Shown: positions 11,449 to 24,300 of the stretch, one piece after another
Position numbering within the stretch: position 1 is the first letter of the stretch
Layout: each line of letters starts with the position of its first letter
Source: Zelopaecilomyces penicillatus
Taxonomy: Eukaryota; Ascomycota; Sordariomycetes; Hypocreales; Pseudodiploosporaceae
Direction of reading: 5' to 3'
NCBI GenBank assembly: GCA_005765155.1
Contig: VCCP01000001.1
Span: 2,418,001 to 2,482,000, forward strand
Length of the DNA: 64,000 nucleotides
The notes under the pieces: model-generated
What the model saw: only the letters and a program-made list of their open reading frames with translations
Database searches by the model: none
Told to the model about the DNA's origin: nothing
Translations under genes and position numbers: made by a program

Positions 11449-14001
11449 TCACCTGCCGGCCTTCATGGCCTCCTTTCTCCGCTTCTTTTCCGCTGCCCTA
11501 GCCAGGGATCTCTTGATGTCTCCTTGCTCAAACGTGTCAAGATCGAAGTAGACCGGGGCGATTTCCTGTGTTGCACAACATTAGTCAACCACAAATTATA
11601 ATAATAAAAATAATCAAAGGGAAGTGACTTGAATAAAAAGAAAAAAAAAAGATACACGGGGGATTCTCCGATGTGAAACATACCAAAAGCCATTCCGGTC
11701 GGATGCCTGTGCATGTTCGGATGTATTGTTTCGATGTCAAAACAAACTCATTATACAGCACCCAGTCATATTCGGTCCGGAGAACGGTCGAGGGGTGTAT
11801 CATGACAGCCTGATCGTCCTTGACGGTGCGGTAGACCTTTCCAGAGCTCTCCTTCATGGCGACCTGCATGAAAAACCCAGCCAGCATAGCTCTGCGGATG
11901 TTTGTGTAGTAATTCTTGTCCTCGAATGCGGTTGAGACGAGTTCCAACCCGTGGGTTTCCATAATCCGCTTCAGCTGGGCCCGAACGCTGTCGGCGCTGG
12001 ATAGGTGGCGGAAAGAGAGAAAATGCTCGTGGCACCACTGCTTCGCCGCGCTGGGGTCCGATGTCTCTTGGCCCTTGAAGGCATGGTAGGCGTTGAGCAG
12101 CGTCAAGTGATCACCATCCGGGTGGCTGAAATGAGACTTCATCTCATCGGCCCGCTTGCGGTTGTTGGCTGGCCGCAGGAAGATTTGTGGAACAGAGAGC
12201 AGAGACGTAATGGAGAGAATCTCGTTGGAGCAGTAGAACTCGGGCGATGAAATCAACATGACGGCCAGGGAAGGGTCCAGAGGAAACTCGGATGCCAATC
12301 CTCCCAACACAGTCAGCTCACCATCGTCGTCTAAACAAGCGAGGTAGTTGAGCTCTTCCAACGCCCTCATCATAGTCTCGGGGGCAGGAGGGTCCATGAG
12401 GTCAAAGTGCACGAGATCCTCAACGCCCAATTTCTTTAGTTCCAGCACGGTGTTGGCCAGGTTGGATCTGAGAATTTCAGGGTAGGTCTGCTCAATGAGC
12501 TCCTTCTTGAAGGCCTTTTCGGTATATAATCTGAAGCATTTTCCTGGCTTTGTACGACCGGCACGACCGGCACGCTGCTGGGCTGAGGCTTTGGAGATGG
12601 GGGACACGAGAAGGGACTCGACTCGGATTCTGGGGTTGTAGATCTTCTGCTTGCTAAATCCAGGATCCACCACGTAGACAATACCGTCAATGGTTAAACT
12701 GGTCTCAGCAATGTTGGTTGACACGACAATTTTCCTACCGGGGCGCCCTCCCTTTCGCATTGGTCCAGGAGCTTTGTCGAAAATTCGCTGCTGCTGATGA
12801 GGGGGCAATGTGCCATAAAGGGGATACACAGCCAGTGGGCCAGCGTCAACCTCTCGCGTTAATTCGTCAGCCTCCAGACTAATCTTTCTGCAGGCATCCT
12901 CAATCTCATCTTCTCCAGTGAGGAAGAGCAAAATGTCACCCTCGGGCTCAGAGGCATGGATTTGTAGCACTGTCCTGATAGCAGCCTCGACATAATCCCG
13001 TTCGGGCTCTGGAGTATAAAAGATTTCGACGGGGAACGTTCTTCCCGGGACTGCAAGCAACGGTGCATTGTTGAAATACTTTTGGAATTTTTGAGCGTCG
13101 AGTGTGGCAGACATGATAATGATCTTAAGGTCAGGGCGACGGCCGGCAATCTGCTTCAGAAGGGCCATAAGAATATCGGTCGCAAGCGTCCTCTCGTGTG
13201 CCTCGTCGAGGATGATGCAGCTGTAGCGAGACATCTCGTGGTCATGCATAGCCTCACGAAGAAGCATACCATCCGTCATGTACTTGAGCATGGTCCTCTG
13301 GCTTGTCTTGTCCTCGAAACGGATACTGTAACCAACCTCGTCACCGAGACGTACGTCCATCTCGTCGGCCACACGCTGGGCGACGGACATGGCGGCCACT
13401 CGACGCGGCTGAGTACAAGCAATGAGCTTACGGTTGAGTTGAGGCAACTCATCGTACACGACGTACTGGGGGATTTGGGTCGTCTTTCCGGAACCTGTCT
13501 CGCCGACAAACACAAGGATTTGTGTCTCGTGGTACTTGTCGAGGAATTCTTGTCTGTATTGCGTGCAGTATGTTAGGAAAACCATGCTTGTTTATATATT
13601 GAGGAGGAACACTCAACCACAACGCCTAAATGATGGCCAGTGGTGGAGTGAGGAGCCGATTGAGGAATGACGAACCTTTGCTTGTGGACTGGTAGGTTCC
13701 TTCGTGTCTCAAGAATCTGAAAATACTTTTGCGAATGCGGCTCGCCTGTAAACGGGTTCGATTCGGAGTCTTCAGCTTTGGAGGCTTGCTTGGCTGTGGT
13801 ATTGCGCCTCTTCATGCCCGCAAGAGGCGAATCGAGAGAGGGCTCATCGTTGTTGAAGCCATTGCCATTGTCGCCATCCTGCTGCATGTGGGCGAGGTAC
13901 GGGTTATACTTTTCGCCATCCTTCTTGGACTTCTTCCTATAACCGTCCTCAGATTCGGCGCTCCCACGCTTGTCAGACCTGTAGCGGCCCTGATCAGACA
14001 T
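11449..14001 (-). CDS. prp43: Pre-mRNA-splicing factor ATP-dependent RNA helicase Prp43 (DEAH box)
   Basis: Three exons: 14001-13676, 13553-11684 and 11565-11449. Intron 1 is 122 bases (GTTCGT donor, CTAAC branch, CAG acceptor). Intron 2 is 118 bases (GTATGT donor, CAG acceptor). The product is 770 residues, against about 767 in yeast. Walker A GETGSGKT is at residues 126-133, the DEAH box at 225-228 and SAT at 257-259; QRAGRAGR (motif VI) and the helicase-associated and OB-fold C-terminal region follow. The end (DLDTFE-GDIKR and a basic tail) matches the family. Prp43 disassembles lariat-intron spliceosomes with Ntr1/Ntr2 and works in both ribosomal subunit pathways with G-patch cofactors such as Pfa1 and Gno1; it is nuclear and nucleolar. 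The gene is divergent from PRMT5. Confidence 0.97.
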
Positions 14002-14766
14002 TCTCTCGTTTGTAGACTGAGCTGTTGGAAGTTGAGAAAGCTGTTGATGGGTGCGTGCTTGGTGTTGGTGGGCTGCCTGAGCCCAAGGTCGCTGAACGGC
14101 TGGTTGGCTGTTGATCCTGTTCCAGAAAATTTTGGCGGGACGGAAATATGTTATCGATAAGGATGGGGGAAAGAAGGACCCTGCCGCCCACCACTGGTGA
14201 TGCACAGTACGTGTTGACCATATATCGAATCTTTCGTACTGTGAAATATATACTGCCATTGGATATGATAATGTTGGTTTGTCTTGGTATAAACAATATC
14301 CAGACGGCTCTCCTTGTCCATATTATCTTCTCATTCAACTTTTTGACCATTATGGATCTCCCCCAATGCAGAACTCCGGTTCGTGGGACAGACTCCCTGC
14401 ACCTCACTTGGACGTGCTTCTCAATTGATGCGCACTGTGAGAAGGGAAAGCCCCCCATTACTTCACTGAGAAAATGTCACCCGCATACCCTGCATGAGTG
14501 AGGTGCGTATTTTGCGACACTCATCCGTCTCTGTGGATCTTTGTCTGGCATAATTACCAGCCAGCAGAATCATAAAGGGACTTGACCGTTGCGCCTTTCA
14601 CGAAATATCTCGAGTCCTTGCAAAAAGCGTCGGATTTCTGTGAGAAAAGCATATCTGTTTCCATCGATTACGGACTGCATAGCACTCCCACCCACAGAAA
14701 ACCTGCCCAAAGCGGGCAACTGAGCCCTCAGTCGCTGGAGAAAAAAAAAAACTACTCCAGCTAGCC
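14002..14766. promoter_or_regulatory. Divergent promoter region between prp43 and PRMT5
   Basis: This 765-base region lies between two oppositely oriented start codons and must hold both promoters. No clean TATA box serves either gene. An A10 run ends about 15 bases before the PRMT5 start. Confidence 0.6.
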
Positions 14767-17355
14767 ATGACAGCCGAAGACATGCAGTTTCCCATGACAG
14801 GCGAATATTCGCCTGAATGGCCGATCTTTCAGATTGGGTTTCACGAGTCGGTCAGAGATGAGCCTCTTACGGACTTGCAATACGGCCATCTTCTAAATCA
14901 GGGTGTAAGTGGGAGGGGGACTCATGATGTGTGCTGCTGTTTGAGAGTTGAGACTAATTAGATGAGGGCAGATCAGTTTTGTCACCACGCCTATTACCAA
15001 CAGTCACTTCAGGTCCCGGGTCTTCAAGCTTGTCTCCGACCACATCTCCACCCTGCAGAAGGATGGCGAAAAGGCGACAAATGATGTTACGGCTAGTCGT
15101 CCTGACCCCATTCTCCTTCCTCTGACGCCCGAGGATACGAGCGTGTTCCCCAGCGCGGCCGTCAACACTTACACAGCCTGCATCAGCCCATGGATTGACT
15201 TGTGCTCCACGAACCCCGTCATTGCCAACATCTCCCGCCAGGTGCTGAATCTTGAGGTGAACTATGCCAGCTTCTGTGGTATACGAACCGTCATCATTCC
15301 CGGACCTGAACGGGACGCCTCTCCAAATGGTGGAAACTTAGGCCTGGCGCAGTACTCCCGAGCTGTGCAGGAGGCGCTGACGATTGGAAGCACACTGACG
15401 TTCCTGGTGCACATGCCCATGTATCGCGAGCCCTCTGCTGCTGGCCAGATTGAGACGCTTTCATCCCTTCAGCCCGAGAAGAGTACCGAGTCTCCAGCCG
15501 GCGAGATCGATATCTTCACAAGCTGGGATTCGTGGCACCATATCCGGTCTGTTTGCAAATATAACATGCGACTCCATGTCGGTACGAATACCATACAGCC
15601 TATCCCTCAATAATGTTTCGGGTGGATGTAATGCTAACTTTTGATCCTAGCTCTGAAAGTGCCCAAGGTTATGCCAGAAACAGACTTGCAGAATCGATGG
15701 TTCGCAGAGCCCCTGCACTATCTGACTCTTGGCTCTGAAATCTTCCAGAATAACAAGGCTGGATATCCTAGTCTTTCTAAGAACCACCAGGCCATGATCT
15801 TTTCTTACATGCGGCTCAAGGCTGCGCCGTGGCTGCTTCTGTGCGATGCCGGTCCGGATGTATCCCAAATCAAGCAAAGCGGTCAGCCCTCGGTACCACC
15901 AACAAGGGCAGACTTCCCTTCTTTGGCAGAGTCACAGGTTGTCACCCAGGCACCGCAGGCCAGAACAGTTCGTTCAAGCGCCCATGTGGAGTATCTGCGA
16001 TGGCTAGAGGCACAGCAGCCTCCATTTACCGTTCTAGAGACGCCCACTTTAACCAGCTTTCAAGATTGGCTGCAGTCACCCTTGCAGCCTCTTTCGGATA
16101 ACCTTGAATCAGCTACATATGAAGTTTTCGAGGGCGATCCTGTCAAATACAACCAATACGAACAGGCAACTATGGAGGCATTGAAGGAGTGGAAAGAACT
16201 GGGTCGACCCACCTCAAAAGAAGGCGTTGTCGTGATAGCTGTCGCAGGCTCTGGCCGGGGCCCCCTTGTCACAAGAGCCCTCAAAGCAGCAGCAGCAGCT
16301 AACGTGCCTGTGGAGGTTTGGGCTGTGGAAAAGAACCCTAATGCCTACGTGTACCTTCTTCGACAGAACCAAACTATCTGGGGTGGCAAAGTCAAGGTCG
16401 TCAAGACCGACATGCGGACGTGGAGGGGCCCTGTTTTATCAGAGTCGGCTGAGTCTGGACCGGTTTATGGCAAAGTTGACATCCTCATCTCCGAGTTGCT
16501 TGGATCATTTGGAGACAACGAATTGTCCCCTGAGTGTCTCGATGGTATCCAGCATGTTCTCTCCAAGCCTTACGGCATCTCCATTCCCAGCTCGTACACT
16601 GCGCACTTCAGCCCTATTTCCACGCCCAAGATCCACGCCGATATTTTGGTACGGGCCCCGCATGAATCCACTGCCTTTGACACGCCGTGGGTTGTAAGAC
16701 TATTTGCGTTGGATTTTGTATCTCAACGCGTGCCAGATCACCCTCGGTTCCAGCAGGCGTGGGAATTCTCGCATCCCATCCCTGAATCTACGATTGCGGC
16801 TGTTGAGGCGCGGCGCTCGGGAGGCGTTGTGGGCGGTGGCGGCGGCAGCATGGCTGGAGCAGCTGGTGCAAACGACCACAACTCTAGGTTTTGCCACTTG
16901 ACATTTGTTTGCCGCACCCGTGGTGTTACCCACGGCCTAGCTGGGTATTTTGAGTCGACCTTGTATGAGTCCCAAGTTAAGGAAACTCTTGGTAAGAAGG
17001 TTGAGATTAGTATTCATCCCGAGAGGATTGACCAAAAGAGCAAGGACATGATATCATGGTTCCCTATTTTCTTCCCCTTGAAGGTTAGTACTCATTCCCC
17101 CCCCCTTTGCATCTTGACCCCAATTCTCTCTGCGAGTGTCTTTTGTGCAACACAAGCTGACATCAAGTGCCACAGCAACCTTTGTATTTCCCTGCGGATA
17201 CGGAGCTGGAAGTCAGCATGTGGCGCCAGACTGACGATACCCGGGTCTGGTACGAGTGGCTTGTTGAGGCATGGACGTGGGTTGGACCCTCATCACGCAT
17301 TAAGGTTGGCTCGTCGGAGCTGTGTAGCAGCCGCAAGGTAGCATGCTTGATGTAA
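14767..17355 (+). CDS. PRMT5: Type II protein arginine N-methyltransferase PRMT5 (Skb1/Hsl7)
   Basis: Four exons: 14767-14904, 14972-15581, 15651-17083 and 17176-17355. Introns are 67, 69 and 92 bases with GTAAGT, GTACGA and GTTAGT donors. The product is 786 residues. The N-terminal half is the TIM barrel. The segment before the catalytic core (PLQPLSDNLES-TYEVFEGDP-KY) matches animal PRMT5 closely. The SAM-binding motif GSGRGP is near residues 449-454. The double-E loop SELLGSFGDNELSPE carries the two catalytic glutamates near 531 and 540, nine apart as in human PRMT5. A glycine-rich insert (GVVGGGGGS) sits in the beta-barrel. PRMT5 makes symmetric dimethylarginine on Sm proteins and histones and links to morphogenesis in yeasts. 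The last exon ends with RQTDDTRVWYEW and a short tail. Confidence 0.96.
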
Positions 17356-18181
17356 GAGAGTACTGAATCTCGGACCATTACGACTTTCATGGTTTTGATA
17401 TACACTTGCTTTATATGAAAATAAAAGATAAAGGGATGATGGAAGGTATTGGGCAGGGAAAACAAAAAAGGGGCTATGAACTCGATGTTGTGGTTTGACA
17501 TGACAGAATTACGATGAATGCATATGAGACTTTTGATGACAGTGTATTTGATGACCTTTTTATGCTTTTGTTTCACGGCCCATGTTTCTCATTTCTAGTT
17601 GGTCTCTCTTTTCGGTTTGCTCATGTCGAAATATCGTAGACATTTTAGTTGTAACTGCAATGCGTGGAGCTGGCCGCGTACGATAATGGTCCACAGCGGA
17701 CGTCAGCGGGAGTTAAGAGGGGGAAGATGCCGAAACCCCGGGAAACCCCGGGTGGTAAAGAGGACTGCTGGTTGGCCCGGCAGCCTGCACCGAAAAAGCT
17801 GTCCCTGAAGGATACTCACTGCCCAGAATCACAGAGCGGAACTAAGTGTGGAGGTCATTTATTAGTACATGTTGAACAGCATCAAGCCATTGAAGGTACT
17901 AAGATCTGTCTTTGCTTTCTATACTTGTCTAGCTGCTGCCCGTGTCAATTTGGCAGCATTCACAGCCGCTCGTTGGAGTGACGGAGCGAGTCCTCTCACA
18001 AGCTCGGCAAGAGGAGCCTCAGTGCTTCGCCCACGTTTCCTCGGCATCACAGCCTGGGAAGAGGGGGGTGGGGACTTGCAACGGCTTGCAGGCTGCTGTC
18101 CCGTCTATTAACGACCTTTTCTGTACTGTTACGTACGTGGTAGGTAGGTTTAAAAAAACTTTACCTGTCCAATCTTCGTCC
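17356..18181. other. Intergenic region between PRMT5 and the aminotransferase gene
   Basis: It contains the PRMT5 3' region and the promoter and leader of the aminotransferase gene. Frames here are short and unsupported. A GTAGGTAGGTTT stretch lies at about 18137-18151, just before the start codon. I see nothing else. Confidence 0.55.
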
Positions 18182-19822
18182 ATGGCTTTCTTCCGATCGG
18201 CGTTGCAGGGCGTGCCCCGCAGCCAAGCTCTCTCCAGCTTGCATTACCTCACTCGTTACCCCTCCATCTCCGGCTTTAGTTCCAGCTTTATTAAGCCCAG
18301 GACATCCGCATCACAACCGACGACAATTAGGCGTGTTACACATCCTGCACAGAGCCAGAGACGTATTCTATCATCGTCATCGTCACCAACATCCACCATG
18401 TCTATTCAAGCCCCTCACGCGACGCTGCTCATCCCTGGGCCTATCGAGTTTGACGATGCTGTTCTGCAGTCCATGAGCCATCACAGGTATGGTGCTCCCG
18501 TTTCCCGGTTAAGCCGTGTTGGCTAGCTTCTTTGTAGCCCAAACACACTCCATTGGGAATCTTGTGTGCCGTGAGAGTGTCTTGGGAACCATGATCGGCT
18601 AAAGAAAGAAAAATCACAGCGAGAGCCATGTTGGCCCTGCCTTTGTTGCCACCTTTGGCGAGACGCTATCCATGCTCCGCCAGCTTTTCCAGACGACAGA
18701 CGCTGCATCTCAGCCCTATATTCTGAGCGGATCCGGTACTCTCGGCTGGGACTTGGTTTCTGCCAACTTGGTCGAGGCCGGCGAAAACGCTCTGGTTCTG
18801 AGCACCGGCTACTTTGGAGACAGCTTCACCGATTGCCTGACCACATACGGTGCAAATGTGACCAAGCTTGAGGGCCCCCTTGGTGGACGACCGAGCATCC
18901 CGGATATCGAAAAGGCCTTGGCCGAGAAGCAGTACAAGATCCTTACCGTCACGCATGTGGACACTTCTACTGGCGTTCTGAGCGACCTCAAGGCCGTGGC
19001 TGCGGCTGTAAAGGCAGTTTCCCCCCAGACACTTGTCATTGTTGATGGAGTCTGCAGTGTAGCCTGTGAGGAGATTGCGTTTGACGAGTGGGGGCTAGAC
19101 GGCGTCATCACAGCCAGTCAGAAGGCCATCGGCTGCCCTGCCGGTTTGTCTATTTCCATGTTCAGCGGGAAGGCCATGGAGGTCTTCAAGAACCGAAAGT
19201 CGCCGCCATCGTCCTACTTTGCTTCCATGAAGAACTGGACACCGAGTAAGTATTAATGAGGCTAGCCTTAATGTTTGGAATCTCGGGCGGTTATAAACTG
19301 ACGCAAATGGATGAATGTAGTCATGCAAAACTACGAGGCCAAGAAGCCCTCATACTTTGCCACCCCCTCGCCGCAGCTCGTCCATGCGCTCAACACTGCT
19401 CTTAAGCAGATTCTGGCGAAGCCCCTTTCCGAGCGTTTCCAGAAGCATATCGAAGTGTCGGACAAAGTGAAGAAGATTGTTGGCGACCTTGGCCTGAAGA
19501 TTGTCGCTACCAAGCCCGAGGACCAGTCACACGCCATGACAGCCATCTATCTCCCGGAGAACATCCAGATTCCGGATGTGCTACCCAAGCTTCTGAGCAA
19601 GGGCGTCATCTTTGCCGGCGGTTTACACAAGGCTATTGCCACCAAGTACATTCGGTTTGGCCACATGGGTGTCTCAGCGGTAAGTTCATCTTGCGGTTGT
19701 GTAAGTGGCTAGATTCTTTTACTAATATCCATTGATAGACGGATTCGAACCGAAATGATGTTGAGCACGCACTTGACGCACTGAAATCTAGTCTGGCAGA
19801 GTGTGGGTACACCAAGGCGTAG
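18182..19822 (+). CDS. agx1: Alanine-glyoxylate aminotransferase (class V, PLP-dependent)
   Basis: Four exons: 18182-18486, 18620-19245, 19321-19679 and 19739-19822. Introns are 133, 75 and 59 bases. The long form is 457 residues. The PLP lysine lies in SQKAIGCPAG (K270, or K198 from the second start). HVGPAFVATFGETL, SGSGTLGWD, VDGVCSVACEE and the C-terminal RFGHMG segment match Agx1/AGT. It converts alanine and glyoxylate to pyruvate and glycine. The first 72 residues are rich in Arg, Ser and Thr with almost no acidic residues, like a mitochondrial presequence. A second in-frame ATG at 18398, with context TCCACCATGTC, starts a 385-residue form of the usual mature length. The C-terminus (YTKA) is not a PTS1 signal, so peroxisomal targeting by that route is unlikely. 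Confidence 0.94.
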
Positions 19823-21356
19823 GGTGAAGATGGACCTCGTTTGTGTTCCTGTGTTACGACAGGAGAAGCAGAAACAACATACGTCACAGCCAAATGTAAA
19901 TAAAATAATGAAGTAGTATGTGCACTCAAGCCTTGTTACTTAGTGTAGGTAAAGTTTCCATTTCTTTCTTTTCTAAAACAAAAGTAAAGGTCTTTTTCTT
20001 CATTATTATATTGAAACCTTTGCAAAGGCAGCAGCTACGATTCTGTGACAAGATGTTGGATTTGTATAAGCAAACGGAGTCGATGAAGATCATCACACAA
20101 TCTCATACCAATCATACACGTTCTTCGAGAACTACCCAAACAACATGAGGGAGGTGAACGGAGGGAGTGTGTGTGATTCGTTGGCTAGAACGGTGTTGCA
20201 TTATTCGCCAGGCCGGACATTTATGTCAATGCGTGTGTGTGTGTGTCTTGTCCAATTTCGCCTTGCGTTATGAACTGAGACAGACGCTCGTCGCACAAGC
20301 AATTGTTGTCTGGTAGGCGGACCGTAGGTGGTGATGAAAAAGACTTTAGGACCGTAGGAAAGAAAGCGGATGAAGAGGCGTGAATCTGGCGTCAACGTTG
20401 CCTGCCGAGGTAGGTAGGTACTAGGGGGTTATTAATGGAAGACTCATGGTCAATATCAACGATTGCAGTGATCGGTAAGCTGAAAAACTGCTGAACCTCT
20501 AGCTCTACTTGATGGCTGGGTGAATATCTCGGAGGCTCAATAGCCGAGGTGGGAGGGGCGCATAATAGAGTGAGTGAGTGACACAATCGATCAAAAGTGC
20601 ACGAGAGGGAAGCAGAAACGCTGCTATTAGATGGCAGCGATAAGTGACAGCACATGTAGCGGTACCTTAGGCGTCAACGTCATGGCCACGGCGCTACCTT
20701 CATCGAGCAGTCGGTCAAGGCAAAGAACGGCTGGCATCGGACACACCAGTCAGGTCTCTAACCGACCGCTACCAGCCACCTGGAGGCGATGTGCAAGTAC
20801 CGATACCCGTGGCCCGCGTGGGCTGGTGTGCTGATTGATGCACCAGTGCAAGTCCGCTGTAGATATTTCATACTAGGAGGGGCTGACAAAACCAACAAAC
20901 GCCGATTTAACCTCCCCCCCCGCCATTTCCAGTACTCGGGCGCCTGAGCTTGCCGCGCTACAGGGCTTTTGTACAGTGGGGTTGTCCGGTCTGTACAGCA
21001 CACTGCAAACTGCACTGCAAACTGCACTCTGCACTCTGCGCGCACGCCAACCACCACCGCCAATCGCCAAACAAGCGCCAGGTCTCTTTTCTGCCCCAGC
21101 AGCGTTGCTTTCCATCCTTTCATTCTCCTCACTCTTCTGCACACCTCGACATCTGCCTTTTTCTTCCCTCTCCTCTTGCATCGCACGGCTGCAACCTCTT
21201 GTCCTCTCCCTTCGCAGTAGGCACCACGACGTCGACGCACCGCACAGCTGCCATATTGTGCGCTGCGTCGTCTGCAGCCCCGACCCCAACGCATCTAGAT
21301 TCTCGAATATCTCCCCCGCCCAGCCCACCCCTCGCCCACGCCCATTTTCGCCCGCC
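19823..21356. other. Intergenic region upstream of CRM1
   Basis: It holds the aminotransferase 3' region and the CRM1 promoter. A (GT)n-like stretch lies near 20231-20246, an AGGTAGGTAGGTACTAG string at 20408-20424, and a CACTGCAAACTG/CTCTGCACTCTGC tandem at about 21000-21040. The last 250 bases before the CRM1 start are C/T-rich, as is common for fungal 5' leaders. No gene seen. Confidence 0.55.
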
Positions 21357-24300
21357 ATGCCTGTCTCCATCGAGGAGCTCGACAGCACCGTCCGCGCTTT
21401 CTATGAAGGTCGCGGCGAGCAGGTACGCAGCTCCGTCTGGCTTTGCTCTTTCGTCTTCTTTGCATAGTTCGTTCAGGCTGACCCTTTTATGTCTTTACCG
21501 TGTAGCAAAAATCCGCCCAGGCAGCTCTGAACCAGGTACAGCCTCCCCGCCCGCCCCTCTCACGACGACCTCCAGCACACGGCGGCGCCCGCGATTGACT
21601 TTCGACTGACGATGGAATGTAGTTCAAAGAGGACCCTGACTCTTGGCTTCTGGTCGATAAGATCTTGTCCGATGCGCAGTACCCCCAGACCAAATGTGCG
21701 TAGCTACACGGCAGAACTCAGCCCTTGATGTTTCATATTAGTTCGCGCCTTTGGCCGTCATAGGAAGCTAGCTGACACTCTAGGAAGACTTGGGGTTGCA
21801 GGTTCTCGACAATGTTATTATGACCAGATGGAAGGTTTTGCCTCGGGATCAGTGTCAAGGTCAGTTGCTGCCTTCATGAATATTTCCCACAAAAACGCAT
21901 CTACGTCTAGTTCTCAGCTCACTCTTATGCTAATCGTGAAACAGGCATTCGAAACTTCATTGTTCAGTTCATCATCCAGTGCTCCAACAGCGAAGAGACG
22001 TTGCGATCGCAGAAAACCCTCCTCAACAAGCTTAACCTCGTCCTGGTTTCCATCTTGAAGCAAGAGTGGCCTCACAACTGGCCGACTTTCATCAATGAGA
22101 TCATCTCTTCCTGCCACTCTAGCCTCTCTATTTGCGAGAACAACATGATCATCCTTGGGTTGTTATCAGAAGAAGTTTTCGATTACTCAGCGGAGCAGAT
22201 GACCTCTACCAAAACCAGAAATCTCAAGCAGACCATGTGCGCCGAGTTCTCACAGATCTTCCAGCTCTGCCAGGAAGTTCTGAACTCCGCTACCCAGCCG
22301 AGTCTTGTCAAGGCCACTCTTGAGACACTGCTGCGCTTCTGCAACTGGATTCCCCTTGGTTACATCTTCGAGACTCCTCTTATCGAGACCTTGCGAACTC
22401 GATTCCTGTCCGTTCCCGAATTTCGCAATGTCACCATGCAGTGCTTGACAGAGATTGGTGGTCTCCAGACAGGAGGTCCGGGACAACCCAACTCGTACGA
22501 CGAGCAGCTGGTGCAGATGTTTACTAGCGTCTTGAAAACCATCTCGGACGACATCATCCCGGTCTCACTCGACTTGAAATCTACCTACCCGAGCAGCAAC
22601 TCCAAAGATCAGGAATTTATTCAGAATCTGGCTCTCTTCCTTTGCAACTTCTTTGGGATGCATCTTAATGTGAGATGACCCCCCTTTCTCTCTCCCTAGT
22701 TCCCTTAAGTAACCAAATCGCGTATGCTAACTTGATTGTTTTTTCTTCCGTCAGCTTATTGAAAACTTGCCCAACAGGGATTATCTAGTTCACGGACACT
22801 ACTATCTTGTTCGAATTTCTCAGATTGATGATCGTGAGATCTTCAAGATTTGTCTCGACTACTGGCTCAAGTTAGCCCAAGAGCTCTATGAGGAGATGCA
22901 GCAGCTCCCCATCACCGACCTGAACCCCCTGCTTGCTGTTGGTGGCATGTCTGGCAGTGGTGCTCCTAACCCCACACTGCTGATGAACTACCCTCTCCGC
23001 AAGCACAAGTACAATGAGATTCTCTCCAACTTGCGAGTAGTCATGATTGAGAAGATGGTCCGTCCAGAGGAAGTCCTAATTGTCGAAAATGACGAAGGAG
23101 AGATTGTGCGCGAGTTTGTCAAGGAGGGAGACACCGTGCAGCTCTACAAGACCATTCGAGAAGGCCTGGTTTACCTTACCCACTTAGACGTTGTCGATAC
23201 CGAGAACATCATGACGGAAAAACTAGCTCGCCAAGTGGATGGTAGTGAGTGGTCTTGGCATAACTGCAACGTCCTCTGCTGGGCCATTGGATCCATTTCT
23301 CTTGCCATGAACGAGGAGACTGAGAAGAGGTTTTTGGTGACTGTCATCAAAGATCTTCTTGGCTTGACAGAGATGAAACGAGGCAAAGACAACAAAGCTG
23401 TTGTGGCCAGTAACATCATGTATATTGTTGGCCAGTACCCTCGTTTCCTAAAGGCTCATTGGAAGTTCCTCAAAACAGTAGTCAACAAGCTGTTTGAGTT
23501 CATGCACGAGTCCCACGAAGGTAAGAAAATTTGAACCGTCTAGGCATCAATCATTTCCATACTTGTCTAACATAATAATATAGGTGTGCAGGATATGGCT
23601 TGCGATACATTTATCAAGATTGCAAGGCAATGCCGTCGTCACTTTGTTGCGCTCCAGCCTAGCGAGCAGGAGCCATTTATTGAAGAGATTGTGAGGAACA
23701 TGGGCAAGATTACCTGTGACCTTACACCTCAACAGGTCCACACCTTTTACGAAGCATGTGGATACATGGTTGCGGCACAAGGAAACAAGAATCAACAAGA
23801 GCGCCTCCTCGCGGATCTCATGAATATTCCTAACGCTGCTTGGGACGAGATCATCAAGCTGGCAACGTTGAATCCTTCCATTCTTCAGGATGCTGAAACA
23901 ATCAAGGTCATTGGCAATATCATGAAGACCAACGTCTCGGCATGTAGCTCCATCGGCCCATATTTTTACCCACAAATCGGCAGGATTTACCATGACATGC
24001 TTCAGATGTACCGGGCAACCAGTACCCTCATCTCTGAAGCGGTGGCTCGGGATGGTAAGAACTAACTGATCTTTGAATCGTCCCCTCCAAGCATAATTAG
24101 GCTAACATTAAATTCACAGGTGAACTGGCTACCAAGATGCCAAAGGTCCGAGGGCTGCGGACAATCAAGAAGGAAATCCTCAAATTGATTGAGACCTATG
24201 TCGACAAGGCAGAGGATCTTCAGGCCGTCCGGGCCCAGATGGTGCCACCGTTGCTGGACTCTGTCCTTGTTGACTATAACAGGAACGTGGCAGGTGCTCG

